Positions 25,889 through 35,983 of a stretch of 64,000 nucleotides of DNA are shown here, one piece after another. How positions within the stretch are numbered: the first letter of the stretch is position 1; the number at the start of each line of letters is the position of its first letter. Source of the stretch: GH45 sp046704385 (lineage in GTDB: Bacteria > Bacteroidota > Bacteroidia > Bacteroidales > SZUA-534). The notes under the pieces were generated by a model. That model did not search any database. It was not told where the DNA came from and saw nothing but the letters and a program-made list of their open reading frames with translations. Made by a program: the position numbers and the translations under genes. The stretch spans positions 87,837 through 151,836 of the forward strand of contig JBJKSB010000074.1 in the NCBI GenBank assembly GCA_046704385.1, written 5' to 3'.

Positions 25889-27323
25889 ATCGTTTCCATT
25901 TATTCTTTTCCATCAAATCATTTGCTTCAAGCACCTGTATAAAGTTGGCTCCACGACCTTTTCCAAAACTTCCTGCCAGAAAAACTATCCGGTCTTCAAC
26001 ATTCAGGGCTCCTTCATTGACAAACATTGTAGCGCTTATATGTAAAAAAGTATCGGTGCTTTCAAAAGGTTCAATAAAATGTGGATAAACCCCATACGAT
26101 AATCCAAGTTCACGCAAAGTTCTGTTGTTATATGCCAGTGCGAATACAGGCACGCGACCACGGTATCCGGTAATATTTCTGACTGTCCGGCCCGTTGTGG
26201 TATCAGCAATAATAGCTTTGGCTTTCATACGTATTGAAGCTTCCACTGCAGCCTTACACAAATAAGCCGATACATCATCGGTAAGTATGGTATATCCCGG
26301 ATCAGTGTATTCATCCTTGGTTTTTTCAACCTCAGCAGCAATCCGGCTCATTGTTTCAACTGATTCCAGCGGATAGTCTCCATAGGCTGTTTCACCACTA
26401 AGCATAATGGCATCTGTTCCATCATAAATGGCTGTAGCAATATCGGTAACCTCGGCACGTGTTGGACGCGGGTTTTTAATCATGGAATGTAACATTTGAG
26501 TAGCTACAATTACCGGTTTGCGGCGTATGGCACATTTTTTTATAAGTTGTTTCTGGTAAAACGGAATTTTCTCGCGTGGAACTTCAATAGCCAAGTCGCC
26601 TCTTGCAATCATAATTCCATAGGCGTGGTCCAATATTTCGTTAATATTATCAATACCATCCTGATTTTCAATTTTGGCGATAATTTTAATCTTGCTATTT
26701 CGTTCATCCAACATTTTCTGAATAGCCAAAACATCTTCTTTATTCCGCACAAAAGAATGGGCTATAAAATCCAGGTCATTCTCAATAGCAAAATTTACAT
26801 ACCCTCTGTCCTTTTCGGAAAGTGCCGGCAGGTTAATATGAACGGTTGGAATATTTACACTTTTCTTACCTTCAATTAATCCGCTGTTTTGAACCTCGCA
26901 AATTAGATGATCAGCTTTTTTATCCACAACAAGTAATTCAACAGCCCCGTCATCAATTAATATTTTGCTAGTAACAGGAACATCGTTAACAAAACCTGCA
27001 TAATTTACACAAACCATTTCCCTTATTGATTCAGTTTCCGGGGCTCCTTTAATGCTAACCATATCCCCTTCGTTTACAAAAATTTCACCTGCTACTTTGG
27101 TAGTCCGTATTTCAGGACCCTTTGTATCCAACAGGAGGGCTATTTTATCAGAAACTTTACGCACATTGTCAATAATCCGTTTAGTATCATCAAAGCTTTG
27201 GTGCGCTGTATTGAGTCGTACTACATTCATCCCTGCACCATACAGCCTCTCGAGGAATTCAACATCACATCTCCTGTCTGAAATAGTGGCCACAATTTTC
27301 GTTAATTTCTGTATTTGTCCCAT
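25887..27323 (-). CDS. pyk: Pyruvate kinase
   Basis: Cytoplasmic glycolytic enzyme converting phosphoenolpyruvate and ADP to pyruvate and ATP; 478 residues, the normal size for the short bacterial form. Visible motifs: KIVATISDRR, VVRLNTAHQ near 33, LLDTKGPEIRT, the catalytic KIENQDGIDNI, GIMIARGDLAIEVP and CAIRRKPVIVATQMLHSM. TRAEVTDIATAIYDGTDAIM is the signature helix and loop. The C-terminal domain (YLCKAAVEASIRMKAKAIIA) is complete. The usual SFVR active-site segment is present (HSFVRNKEDV). Confidence 0.97.
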   Translation of the reverse strand: MGQIQKLTKIVATISDRRCDVEFLERLYGAGMNVVRLNTAHQSFDDTKRIIDNVRKVSDKIALLLDTKGPEIRTTKVAGEIFVNEGDMVSIKGAPETESIREMVCVNYAGFVNDVPVTSKILIDDGAVELLVVDKKADHLICEVQNSGLIEGKKSVNIPTVHINLPALSEKDRGYVNFAIENDLDFIAHSFVRNKEDVLAIQKMLDERNSKIKIIAKIENQDGIDNINEILDHAYGIMIARGDLAIEVPREKIPFYQKQLIKKCAIRRKPVIVATQMLHSMIKNPRPTRAEVTDIATAIYDGTDAIMLSGETAYGDYPLESVETMSRIAAEVEKTKDEYTDPGYTILTDDVSAYLCKAAVEASIRMKAKAIIADTTTGRTVRNITGYRGRVPVFALAYNNRTLRELGLSYGVYPHFIEPFESTDTFLHISATMFVNEGALNVEDRIVFLAGSFGKGRGANFIQVLEANDLMEKNKWKR

Positions 27324-27360
27324 GTCTTATTTATATTTTACAACACTTTTTTTCAGGTGG

Positions 27361-27368
27361 CAAAAGTA
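27361..27368 (-). promoter_or_regulatory. Putative -7 promoter box of pyk
   Basis: Plus-strand CAAAAGTA is TACTTTTG on the minus strand, matching TAnnTTTG, 38 nt upstream of the pyk ATG. No -33 TTG is clear. Confidence 0.4.
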
Positions 27369-27513
27369 TTATAAATGTTTAATTTAAACGCGATTTTAAG
27401 GGGAATTTTTTATTAATTTTCTGTTAAATTTAACTATCTCAGAATGAAATAGTAAACTCAATTTTTAACCTGATTAAACTCATTTTTTTTACCAATTTTA
27501 ATACTTCCAACCA

Positions 27514-29328
27514 ATGACTTTAATTGAGAAAATAATAGCAAACCATTCAAAACATGATAAAGTTAAGCCGGGTGATATTGTTGACATTGAAATTGATACC
27601 CGCGCTGCCCGTGATTTTGGTGGAGCTAATGTAGTAAAGAATCTGAAGGATCATCAACTTAAAATTGATAACCCCTCGAAGACCTTTTTTACATTTGATT
27701 GTAATCCGACAGGATCAGATCAAAAATATGCCGTAAATCAGCATACATGCCGAATATTTGCCCGTGAAAATGCGATAAAAGTGTACGACATCGATAAAGG
27801 AATAGGTACACATATTATGATTCAGGATGGTTTAGCCTGGCCGGGTTCAACAGCAGTTACAACCGATTCGCATGCAAATATACTGGGATCTATCGGCGCT
27901 TTTGGTCAGGGTATGGGTGATCAGGATATTGCTGCTGCATGGAACAAAGGTAAAGTATGGTTTAAAGTGCCTGAATCGGTTAAAATAAATTTAAATGGTG
28001 AATGGCCGGAAAATGTAAGGGCCAAAGATATAGCGTTAAACCTGCTTAACAGGTTTGGAGCAAACCAGCTACTGGGATATTCTGTAGAAATATATGGAGA
28101 TGCCGTACAACAATTTACAGTGGATGAGCGAATTACCATAGCCTCAATGGCAACTGAAATGGGTTGTATCATAATTTTATTTGAACCTAATGAATTAGTT
28201 CTTGACTTTTGTGAAGACAGAACAGGTTTTAAAATAAATACTGTAAAAGCAGACAGAAATGCTGTTTATGCAAAGGTATTTGATTTGGACTTATCAGAAT
28301 TTGTTCCCATGGTTTCGAGACCAGGTGCACCTCATGATACCGTATCAGTTAATACGGTAAAAGGCACAAAAATAGATTCAGCATTTATAGGAAGTTGTAC
28401 CAATGGCAGGATTATGGACATGCGAGCTACCGCCAATATTCTGGAAGGCAGGCAGGTTGCCCCGGGAGTTGTGCTCAAAATAGTACCCGGAACTGATGAA
28501 ATTTGGCAACAGTGTTTGGATGAAGGACTTATCCAGATTTTTAAAAATGCCGGTGCCTTATTATCAAATGCCGGTTGTGCGGGTTGTGCAGCAGGACAGG
28601 TGGGACAAAACGGTCAGGGTGAGGTTACTATTAGTACCGGAAACAGAAATTTCCCCGGGAAACAAGGAAAAGGTGAGGTTTATTTAGCCAGCCCCGCAGT
28701 GGTAGCAGCCTCTGCTATTGCAGGAACCATTACCACCCCGGACGATATTCCTGAAGAGCCCATGTTATTTACCTTACCGAATTTTATTGAAGAACAAATA
28801 AAAGAAGCCAAAGCGCAAATTTCACAGAAAAAAGTATCAGAACAACCTACAACTATTGAAGGAAGCGTATGGATTATTGATGAAGACAATATTGATACCG
28901 ATATGATTTTCCATAACCGCTACCTGGCGATTACCGATATCAAAGAAATGGGGCAATATACTTTCGATAACCTAAAAGGACATGAAGATTTCGCCCAAAA
29001 AGCTCAGCCGGGAGATATTGTAATTGTACAAAAAAACTTCGGATCAGGTAGTTCACGCCAGCAAGCTGTTGATTGTTTTAAATCATTAGGTATTCATGCC
29101 ATACTGGCTAAAAGTTACGGTGCCATTTATGAGCGAAATGCTATCAATGCTGCATTGCCCATTATGGTATATAAAACTTTAGATGAACTCAATCTTATAG
29201 ATGGTGATACTATCCGTGTCGATTTTAAATCAGGCTTAATTACTAATCTTAATAATAGTAAAACCGTTCAGGCCGAACCGTTTTCAGAAGTACAACTGGA
29301 AATATATCAAAACGGAGGGTTATTTTAA
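27514..29328 (+). CDS. Aconitase-family hydro-lyase with fused large and small subunits (isopropylmalate/homoaconitate dehydratase-like)
   Basis: A single chain of 604 residues joining a LeuC-type large subunit (about 1-420) to a LeuD-type swivelling domain (about 445-604). Iron-sulphur Cys ligands appear in FIGSCTNGRI and NAGCAGCAAG (CxxC), and the active-site segment VTTDSHANILGSIGAFGQGM is intact. The small-subunit serine loop is FGSGSSRQQAV, and NIDTDMIFHNRYL starts that domain. True aconitases are longer (750-900 residues) and LeuC/LeuD are normally separate genes. The reaction is a hydration shift on a 2-alkylmalate-like acid; the exact substrate cannot be read. No leuA or leuB lies nearby. 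The neighbour is a lysine/saccharopine dehydrogenase-like gene, on the opposite strand. Confidence 0.85.
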   Translation: MTLIEKIIANHSKHDKVKPGDIVDIEIDTRAARDFGGANVVKNLKDHQLKIDNPSKTFFTFDCNPTGSDQKYAVNQHTCRIFARENAIKVYDIDKGIGTHIMIQDGLAWPGSTAVTTDSHANILGSIGAFGQGMGDQDIAAAWNKGKVWFKVPESVKINLNGEWPENVRAKDIALNLLNRFGANQLLGYSVEIYGDAVQQFTVDERITIASMATEMGCIIILFEPNELVLDFCEDRTGFKINTVKADRNAVYAKVFDLDLSEFVPMVSRPGAPHDTVSVNTVKGTKIDSAFIGSCTNGRIMDMRATANILEGRQVAPGVVLKIVPGTDEIWQQCLDEGLIQIFKNAGALLSNAGCAGCAAGQVGQNGQGEVTISTGNRNFPGKQGKGEVYLASPAVVAASAIAGTITTPDDIPEEPMLFTLPNFIEEQIKEAKAQISQKKVSEQPTTIEGSVWIIDEDNIDTDMIFHNRYLAITDIKEMGQYTFDNLKGHEDFAQKAQPGDIVIVQKNFGSGSSRQQAVDCFKSLGIHAILAKSYGAIYERNAINAALPIMVYKTLDELNLIDGDTIRVDFKSGLITNLNNSKTVQAEPFSEVQLEIYQNGGLF

Positions 29329-29358
29329 TTACTACCAAAGGATTTGTTTCTTTTTTGG

Positions 29359-29406
29359 CATCGGATGAGTGTTTATACCAACAAGCTCTCATCCGATGAC
29401 TTTTTT
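29359..29406 (+). terminator. Rho-independent terminator
   Basis: CATCGGATGAG (29359-29369) pairs perfectly with CTCATCCGATG (29388-29398) and a T-run follows at 29401-29406. It ends the hydro-lyase gene and lies between two converging genes. Confidence 0.85.
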
Positions 29407-29416
29407 ATAAACAAGC

Positions 29417-30556
29417 TTAAGCAAGCCTTATAGTTTTACTATACTGAACATTCCTTTTTTCCAGGTAGTCTAACATATATGTAAAACAACCCTCGTGCTT
29501 ACCGACTAATTCAGGAGGGAATACACCTTTTTCTTCAAAAAGACCTTCTAAAAACATATTGGCAGCCGCTGTGGCAGTATAACCAGTTGTTCGCGCCATT
29601 GATGAAGTTTGTGTCTTGTGATTAAATTCATCATAAAGATTATATACTACCTCTTCAGTTTTGCCTTCTGCATTCACACCTCGTAAGGTAATACGCATCA
29701 CCGTGAATTCCTCTTCATTTTCGCCCAATTTCCATTCATGGAACAAAACATTACAAGTTAGTTCAAGTGGAGAAACCACACTTCCATTAATATTCATTTT
29801 TTCGTTATTAAAAAACCCTGCTTGTTTGAGTACTTTTATATATTCCACGTGTCCGGGATACCTCAGGGTTTTTTCCTTCATATTTCGGATGTGCGACATG
29901 GTATGAATAATAGACCGAAGGCCGTCGGAATTGAAAGATTCCAGTGTCCCTACTTTATCAAACTCAACATATTCACAATCTGACAGGGGCTCACGAACAA
30001 TCAGCTGACTATTCTCTACATACCGGGCCGGACGAGTATATTCCTCAATAACGTCAATAGGAGAAAATGGGGCTTTATAACTGAAAGGCCACCTTTTTTG
30101 TTTGGGCAATCCACCAACCAGGCATTCAAAATCAGTAAGTTTTAGTCTCTCATTATAATAACCCAGTATTAGGTTCCCCATTCCCGGAGCAACTCCACAA
30201 TCCACTATCGCAGTCACGTTTTTCTGTTTAGCCAGGGCATCCAGTTCCAGGGCATCTTCAGAAAAAAATGATATGTCAACCACATTTTTACCAGCCTCAA
30301 TAATAGCTTTTACAGTTTGAAAACCCAAAAAGCCGGGTACAGCGCAAACAACCAGATCAAATGGCTTAATTGTATTTTTAAGTTCCTCAGACTGAGCTAC
30401 ATCTAACTTTTCAACAAACAAACTGTTGCATTTTAGTTTAACCTTATCCAGAACCGTTTGACTTATATCGGTAAGTGTTACGTTATGATTCTTGCTTAAA
30501 TCGATGGCCATGGCACTACCAACCATGCCGGCACCTAAAACAATAATAGTATTCAT
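29417..30556 (-). CDS. Saccharopine dehydrogenase family protein, lysine 6-dehydrogenase-like
   Basis: A 379-residue NAD(P)-dependent oxidoreductase. The Rossmann loop is IIVLGAGMVGSAMA at the N-terminus; VVCAVPGFLGFQTVKAIIEA and IVDCGVAPGMGNLILGYYN are typical of the lysine 6-dehydrogenase branch of the saccharopine family. The C-terminal segment ARTTGYTATAAANMFLEGL matches the same branch. Predicted role: oxidative deamination or reductive condensation at the epsilon-amino group of lysine or a similar amine (family inference). It is distinct from the carboxyspermidine dehydrogenase at 37917, which belongs to the same superfamily. Confidence 0.82.
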   Translation of the reverse strand: MNTIIVLGAGMVGSAMAIDLSKNHNVTLTDISQTVLDKVKLKCNSLFVEKLDVAQSEELKNTIKPFDLVVCAVPGFLGFQTVKAIIEAGKNVVDISFFSEDALELDALAKQKNVTAIVDCGVAPGMGNLILGYYNERLKLTDFECLVGGLPKQKRWPFSYKAPFSPIDVIEEYTRPARYVENSQLIVREPLSDCEYVEFDKVGTLESFNSDGLRSIIHTMSHIRNMKEKTLRYPGHVEYIKVLKQAGFFNNEKMNINGSVVSPLELTCNVLFHEWKLGENEEEFTVMRITLRGVNAEGKTEEVVYNLYDEFNHKTQTSSMARTTGYTATAAANMFLEGLFEEKGVFPPELVGKHEGCFTYMLDYLEKRNVQYSKTIRLA

Positions 30557-30740
30557 AATAAAAATTTAAATAATTAAAAAAGTAAGTTGAATAAGAAAGG
30601 AAGGATTCTTACAATCCTGGAATCAATACCCAGGGCATTTGGTTTGTTTTTATGGTTTTTTTTATCTGCATCAGGTAAACTTACAAATAATTTTTTAATG
30701 TACATTTACTACATAAAATCAACCTTTTTTCAGGGACTTC

Positions 30741-32315
30741 ATGGATATATTTAATAGAGACATTCAAACAGGACAATTATCAAAAACCCAGGACTGGGAT
30801 TTAGTAATTATAGGTGGTGGTGCTACCGGTTTAGGAGCAGCAGTTGAAGCCATAACACAGGGCTGGAAAACACTGTTGGTGGAACAAAATGACTTTGCCA
30901 AAGGCACATCAAGCAGAAGTACCAAATTAGCTCATGGTGGGGTACGATATCTGGCACAAGGCAATATTTCGTTGGTTCTTGAGGCCTTGCACGAACGGGG
31001 AATAATGAAAAAAAATGCTCCACATCTTGTCAAAAACCAGTCTTTTATAATACCGTGTTATAAATGGTGGGTGAAACCATATTACACCTTTGGTCTTGGT
31101 ATTTATGATTTAATGGCAGGACGACTAAGCTTAGGCCGTTCACTCCCCTACTCGCGTAAAAGGACACTGGAATACATTCCCACCCTGCGGTTAAAGAATC
31201 TGCGAGGCGGGGTGGTTTACCACGATGGACAATTCGATGATTCCCGGTATGCCATAAACCTTTGCCAGACTTTTATTGAAAAAGGAGGAACCGCGATTAA
31301 CTATTGTAAAGTTTTGAATCTGGTTAAAGTAAAAGATAAAATAGCTGGTATAGAGATTCGGGATGAAGAATCGGGTAAAACCCACACCGTAAAATCAAAA
31401 ATGGTAATAAACGCCACCGGTATTTTTGTAGACGATATTATTAAAATGGATAATCCAAAAGCCAGGCACATAGTTTGCCCCAGCCAGGGTGTACATTTGG
31501 TGTTGGACAAGGATTTTGTTCCGGGTAAACATGCTATAATGATTCCAAAAACCAGTGATGGCCGCGTACTATTTGCCGTCCCCTGGCATAATAAGGTGGT
31601 AGTGGGTACGACCGATGTAAAAAAAGAAACCTCAGAACTTGAACCCAAAGCCCTTGAGGAGGAAGTAAATTTTATCCTGGAAACAGCCGGGCGATTTCTG
31701 GCAAAACCTCCAAAACGATCAGATGTTAAAAGTGTTTTTGCAGGATTGCGTCCATTGGCTTTATCCCAGGGTAATAGTACAAAAACCAAGGAGATATCAA
31801 GAAATCATAAAATTGTAGTTTCAAAATCGGGTTTGGTTACCATTATAGGTGGTAAATGGACTACTTACCGGAGAATGGGCGAAGATGTAATAAAAAGCGC
31901 AGCGAAGGTAACCAGCCGCAAAATTAAGCCTTCGGTTACCGAACACCTACCTATTCATGGATATAAATCTGGTGTGGATCTTTCCGATCCGCTTTATGTA
32001 TACGGCACTGATGCTGGAAAAATAACAGCTCTGGCAGATGAAAATAAAGAATTAGGCAATTATCTTAGCACTGATTTAGGCATCATAAAAGCCCAGGTGA
32101 TTTGGGCTGTGCGATTTGAAATGGCCCGAACCGTCGAAGATTTTCTGGCCCGTCGTACCCGATCATTATTCCTTGATGCAAAAGAGAGTCTGAGAATGGC
32201 TCCGGCAGTAGCTAAACTTATGGCCACAGAGCTAAATTATGATGATAAATGGATTGGTTCACAAATTCAACATTTCGAAGCGGTGGCTAAAAACTATATT
32301 ATTGATGAAGTGTGA
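30741..32315 (+). CDS. glpD: Glycerol-3-phosphate dehydrogenase (FAD-dependent, respiratory)
   Basis: Membrane-associated flavoenzyme oxidising glycerol-3-phosphate to dihydroxyacetone phosphate and feeding electrons to quinone; 524 residues, standard length. The FAD loop is LVIIGGGATGLGAAVEA. GTSSRSTKLAHGGVRYLAQG is the family signature, VVGTTDVKKETSELEP and FAGLRPL are conserved, and GGKWTTYRRMGEDV is the second FAD contact. The C-terminal helical DAO_C domain holds ARTVEDFLARRTRSLF. glpK follows after 212 nt on the same strand. No glycerol facilitator gene (glpF) is in the window. Confidence 0.96.
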   Translation: MDIFNRDIQTGQLSKTQDWDLVIIGGGATGLGAAVEAITQGWKTLLVEQNDFAKGTSSRSTKLAHGGVRYLAQGNISLVLEALHERGIMKKNAPHLVKNQSFIIPCYKWWVKPYYTFGLGIYDLMAGRLSLGRSLPYSRKRTLEYIPTLRLKNLRGGVVYHDGQFDDSRYAINLCQTFIEKGGTAINYCKVLNLVKVKDKIAGIEIRDEESGKTHTVKSKMVINATGIFVDDIIKMDNPKARHIVCPSQGVHLVLDKDFVPGKHAIMIPKTSDGRVLFAVPWHNKVVVGTTDVKKETSELEPKALEEEVNFILETAGRFLAKPPKRSDVKSVFAGLRPLALSQGNSTKTKEISRNHKIVVSKSGLVTIIGGKWTTYRRMGEDVIKSAAKVTSRKIKPSVTEHLPIHGYKSGVDLSDPLYVYGTDAGKITALADENKELGNYLSTDLGIIKAQVIWAVRFEMARTVEDFLARRTRSLFLDAKESLRMAPAVAKLMATELNYDDKWIGSQIQHFEAVAKNYIIDEV

Positions 32316-32384
32316 TAACAACCTGAGGCTGAATTATCAATCCGGTTAAATTATTGATTTAAAATATTAGAGTTCAAAATTAGA

Positions 32385-32460
32385 AAAATGGAAGAATGGA
32401 ATCGTAAAATATAATGTAATGAACAATCCCAGCTTTCCAGCTCTCCAATATTCAAAAAAA
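32385..32460. repeat. TGGAA-rich imperfect inverted repeat
   Basis: The glpD-glpK gap holds AAAATGGAAGAATGGAAT and, further on, CCAGCTTTCCAGCTCTCCA, which form loosely complementary TGGAA/TTCCA-rich arms. A similar arrangement occurs at 49601-49678. It looks like one of the degenerate phrase-like intergenic repeats of Bacteroidota. Confidence 0.4.
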
Positions 32461-32527
32461 TAAGTCAATTTAAAAATACTGTTGTTCAAATATTAAACAG
32501 GCTTATCCGAATAAATACTAAAATATC

Positions 32528-34015
32528 ATGAACAAATATATACTTGCACTCGACCAGGGAACAACCAGCTCAAGGGCTATCATTTTCGATAAAAAGGGAA
32601 ATATTATATCGATAACCCAAAGAGAATTTACACAATATTTTCCTAAACCAGGTTGGGTGGAACACGATCCTATAGATATTTGGTCCACCCAGGAAGCAAT
32701 GGCTGCTGAAGCGCTTTCCAAATCCGGTCTGAACAAGACTGATATTGAAGCAATAGGAATCACCAATCAAAGGGAAACGGTCATTATTTGGGATCGCAAA
32801 ACCGGGAAACCAGTATATAATGCCATTGTTTGGCAAGACAAGCGTACTTTGGACTTCTGTGAGCAACTAAAACAAGAAGGTTATTCTGATTTAATCCGCA
32901 AAAAAACCGGATTGGTAATTGATTCCTATTTTTCAGCCACCAAAGTTAAATGGGTATTGGATAATGTGCCCGGTACACGTGAAAAGGCCGAAACCGGTGA
33001 GCTGGCGATGGGTACTGTAGATAGTTGGCTGGTCTGGAATTTTACTGGTGGAACGTTGCATATTACCGATGTTACCAATGCTTCACGAACCTTATTGCTT
33101 AATATTAATACTTTATCGTGGGATGATGAGTTACTGGAACTCTTTAACATTCCCAAAGCTTTATTGCCTGAGGTAAAACCTTCGAGTGAAATCTACGGAT
33201 ATGCACATACATCAGTTTTTAACCACATTCCCATTGCCGGGATGGCCGGCGATCAGCAAGCAGCTTTATTTGGCCAGTTGTGTGTCAAACCGGGGATGGT
33301 AAAAAATACTTATGGCACAGGCTGTTTTATGCTTATGAATATTGGCGATAAACCTATAAAGTCGGAACACCGGTTATTAACAACGGTGGCCTGGAAAATC
33401 CGAAACCAGGTTTATTATGCACTGGAGGGTAGTATCTTTATTGGAGGTGCTGTGGTGCAGTGGCTCCGCGATAGTTTGAAAATAATTGACAGTTCAGACG
33501 AAGTTGAGAAATTGGCCAACTCAGTAAACTCATCCGAAGGAGTTTACTTTATTCCGGCGTTTGCCGGCCTGGGAGCTCCTTACTGGAATCAAAAAGCACA
33601 AGGTACTATTTTTGGACTCACCCGCGGAAGTACTGATGCTCATATTGCCAGAGCAGCCATTGAATCTGTCGCATACCAAACTATGGATGTACTGAAACTA
33701 ATGGAGGCTGATTCAGGAATATCCATAAAGGAATTAAGGGTTGACGGTGGTGCTACTGTAAATAATCCTCTTATGCAATTTCAGGCTGATGTTTTAAATA
33801 CGATTACTGTAAGACCAGAAATTGTGGAAACCACTGCTTTGGGAGCAGCATTCCTGGCGGGACTGGCCGTTGGTTTTTGGAAAAACATGGATGAAATAGA
33901 ACATATTTGGCAAACCAACACACGATTTATCCCAAATACTAACCGATTACAATTTGAGGAAGGTATAAAAGGCTGGCAGAAAGCTATCAATGCATTGCAA
34001 GTCTGGGCAAAGTAA
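32528..34015 (+). CDS. glpK: Glycerol kinase
   Basis: FGGY-family kinase phosphorylating glycerol to glycerol-3-phosphate, the substrate of the preceding glpD; 495 residues, the standard size. Motifs: ALDQGTTSSRAIIFD (phosphate 1), GWVEHDPIDIW, IGITNQRETVIIWD, NAIVWQDKRT, AGMAGDQQAALFGQL (with catalytic Asp), YGTGCFMLMN (adenosine site) and LRVDGGATVNNPLMQFQADV. All key residues look intact. Confidence 0.97.
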   Translation: MNKYILALDQGTTSSRAIIFDKKGNIISITQREFTQYFPKPGWVEHDPIDIWSTQEAMAAEALSKSGLNKTDIEAIGITNQRETVIIWDRKTGKPVYNAIVWQDKRTLDFCEQLKQEGYSDLIRKKTGLVIDSYFSATKVKWVLDNVPGTREKAETGELAMGTVDSWLVWNFTGGTLHITDVTNASRTLLLNINTLSWDDELLELFNIPKALLPEVKPSSEIYGYAHTSVFNHIPIAGMAGDQQAALFGQLCVKPGMVKNTYGTGCFMLMNIGDKPIKSEHRLLTTVAWKIRNQVYYALEGSIFIGGAVVQWLRDSLKIIDSSDEVEKLANSVNSSEGVYFIPAFAGLGAPYWNQKAQGTIFGLTRGSTDAHIARAAIESVAYQTMDVLKLMEADSGISIKELRVDGGATVNNPLMQFQADVLNTITVRPEIVETTALGAAFLAGLAVGFWKNMDEIEHIWQTNTRFIPNTNRLQFEEGIKGWQKAINALQVWAK

Positions 34016-34245
34016 GTAGCAAACCGTTATAAACATCTGATCTTTAATTTACTAACTCGGGTGAATTTTATTTCCATTTTCATCTGAAAATAAACCTTAC
34101 ATAATTGGTTATTGAAACTTTACCTGATTTTAAATCGTTAAGTTCAGAGATGAAGTAAAATTAAAAGGGACAATCGCTGGGTAAATATGTAATTTTTTAA
34201 ATATCTAAAAAAATTAATATACCTTTAGGATATTAAAACAGGGGT

Positions 34246-35922
34246 ATGCAGAAATTCAAAAATTATCTTTTTTCAGAAATTATTCCACAAGTTGTTTCAA
34301 AATATGCTGAAAATAGTGCCATTGGCTTTATAAATGAAAATCCAATGACTTATGCTGAAATGGGCAAAAGCATAAATGCTACTATGGCATTTTTAAAAAG
34401 TCTTGGACTAATTCAAGGTGACAAAGTGGTTATTTATAGTCAGAATATGCCTAACTGGGCAATTGTATATTTTGCCCTTCAGTATATGGGAATTGTAGCT
34501 GTACCAGTACTCCCCGATTTTAACCCGCATGAATTAGAGAACGTTTTAGAACATTCGGAATCCAAAGCAATTTTTATTTCAGAAAACCTGATATTTAAGC
34601 TTTCTGATATTAAACAGGATCATCTTCAATCAATTATCCGTCTTGATGATTTTACGATTTTAAAGACGAATACACAAGATGTTATTTTCGATCCTGAATT
34701 AATTTACTCAGGACCACTGGCTAATGACGAAAACCAATTGTCAGTATTAATCTATACCTCAGGTACAACAGGTGATTCCAAAGGTGTGATGCTTTCGCAG
34801 AAAAACATTCTGTTTAATGCAGTTCAGTCGGGTGGAGTTCAGGAAATTAATTCTATTGACCGGTTTTTATCGGTTCTTCCTTTATCGCATACTTATGAGA
34901 ATACCATAGGGTTGGTTTTGCCAATTATAAACGGGGCCAGTGTTACTTATCTTAAAAAGCCACCTACAGCAAGCATTTTACTTCCGGCCATGAAAAGTTT
35001 AAAACCCACCTTTATGCTTACGGTTCCCATGATCATTGAAAAAGTATATCGAAATAGTATTTTACCGCAAATTAGGGGTAAAAAAATCACCAATATGCTT
35101 CATTCATTCAGGCCGACTCAAAAATTATTATACCGATTGGCTGGCATAAAATTATATAAAACCTTTGGGGGTAATTTAAAATTTTTTGGTATTGGCGGAG
35201 CCAAACTTGATGCAAAAGTTGAACAGTTTTTGCGCGATGCAAAATTCCCTTATGCCATCGGATATGGATTAACAGAAACATCCCCATTGCTCGCCGGTTC
35301 AAATCCCACACAAACCAGGCTACAAACAATTGGCCCTAAAGTAAATGAATGTGAGCTCAAAATCAATAATCCGGATACTGCAACGGGTGAAGGTGAAATT
35401 TGGGCAAAAGGTCCCAACATAATGTTGGGATATTATAAAAATGAAACTCGTACCAAAGAAGTTCTTACTGAAGATGGATGGTTTAAAACCGGCGATTTGG
35501 GTGTATTTGATAAAAATGGCTGGCTAAGTCACAAGGGAAGATTGAAAAATATGATTGTTGGCGCTAATGGTGAAAATATTTATCCTGAAGAAATTGAATC
35601 GGTAATAAACAATTTTAAGCATGTAGTTGAATCTGTGGTGGTTGAAAAAAAAGGCAAATTGGTTGCTTTGGTTCATTTCAACCGCGAAGAACTTGAATTA
35701 AAGGTCAGGGAAATGAAGGCTGACATTGCTCATAAAGTAGATGAAAAATTTGAAGAAATTACACACAAGGTAGATTCTGCCATAGAAGAACTGTCTATAG
35801 AACTGCATAATCATGTAAATGCAAGAGTAAATAAGTTTTCAAGAATCCAGCTGCTAGTGGTTCATAATGAACCTTTCCAGAAAACAGCTACACAGAAAAT
35901 TAAACGGTATTTATATTTTTAA
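34246..35922 (+). CDS. Long-chain fatty-acid-CoA ligase (AMP-forming)
   Basis: A 558-residue adenylate-forming enzyme activating fatty acids to acyl-CoA. Motifs: YTSGTTGDSKGVMLS near residue 170, LPLSHTYENTIGLVLP, GYGLTETSPLLAG, KTGDLGVFDKNGWLSHKGR and the C-terminal hinge with NGENIYPEEIE. The final lysine region reads FQKTATQKIKRY. An insert rich in charged residues (VREMKADIAHKVDEKFEEI) in the C-terminal subdomain is predicted to form a helix. It follows glpK on the same strand, so glycerolipid breakdown products (glycerol and fatty acid) may be handled together (inference). Confidence 0.9.
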   Translation: MQKFKNYLFSEIIPQVVSKYAENSAIGFINENPMTYAEMGKSINATMAFLKSLGLIQGDKVVIYSQNMPNWAIVYFALQYMGIVAVPVLPDFNPHELENVLEHSESKAIFISENLIFKLSDIKQDHLQSIIRLDDFTILKTNTQDVIFDPELIYSGPLANDENQLSVLIYTSGTTGDSKGVMLSQKNILFNAVQSGGVQEINSIDRFLSVLPLSHTYENTIGLVLPIINGASVTYLKKPPTASILLPAMKSLKPTFMLTVPMIIEKVYRNSILPQIRGKKITNMLHSFRPTQKLLYRLAGIKLYKTFGGNLKFFGIGGAKLDAKVEQFLRDAKFPYAIGYGLTETSPLLAGSNPTQTRLQTIGPKVNECELKINNPDTATGEGEIWAKGPNIMLGYYKNETRTKEVLTEDGWFKTGDLGVFDKNGWLSHKGRLKNMIVGANGENIYPEEIESVINNFKHVVESVVVEKKGKLVALVHFNREELELKVREMKADIAHKVDEKFEEITHKVDSAIEELSIELHNHVNARVNKFSRIQLLVVHNEPFQKTATQKIKRYLYF

Positions 35923-35983
35923 TACCATGGAACCATACTATCTTTTTTAATTTAGTGAAAGGCTGGTTTTAAAATAAAATGAT

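Noticed and set aside
31301..31789. Minus-strand ORF of 162 codons
   Set aside because: Antisense to glpD; no family resemblance.
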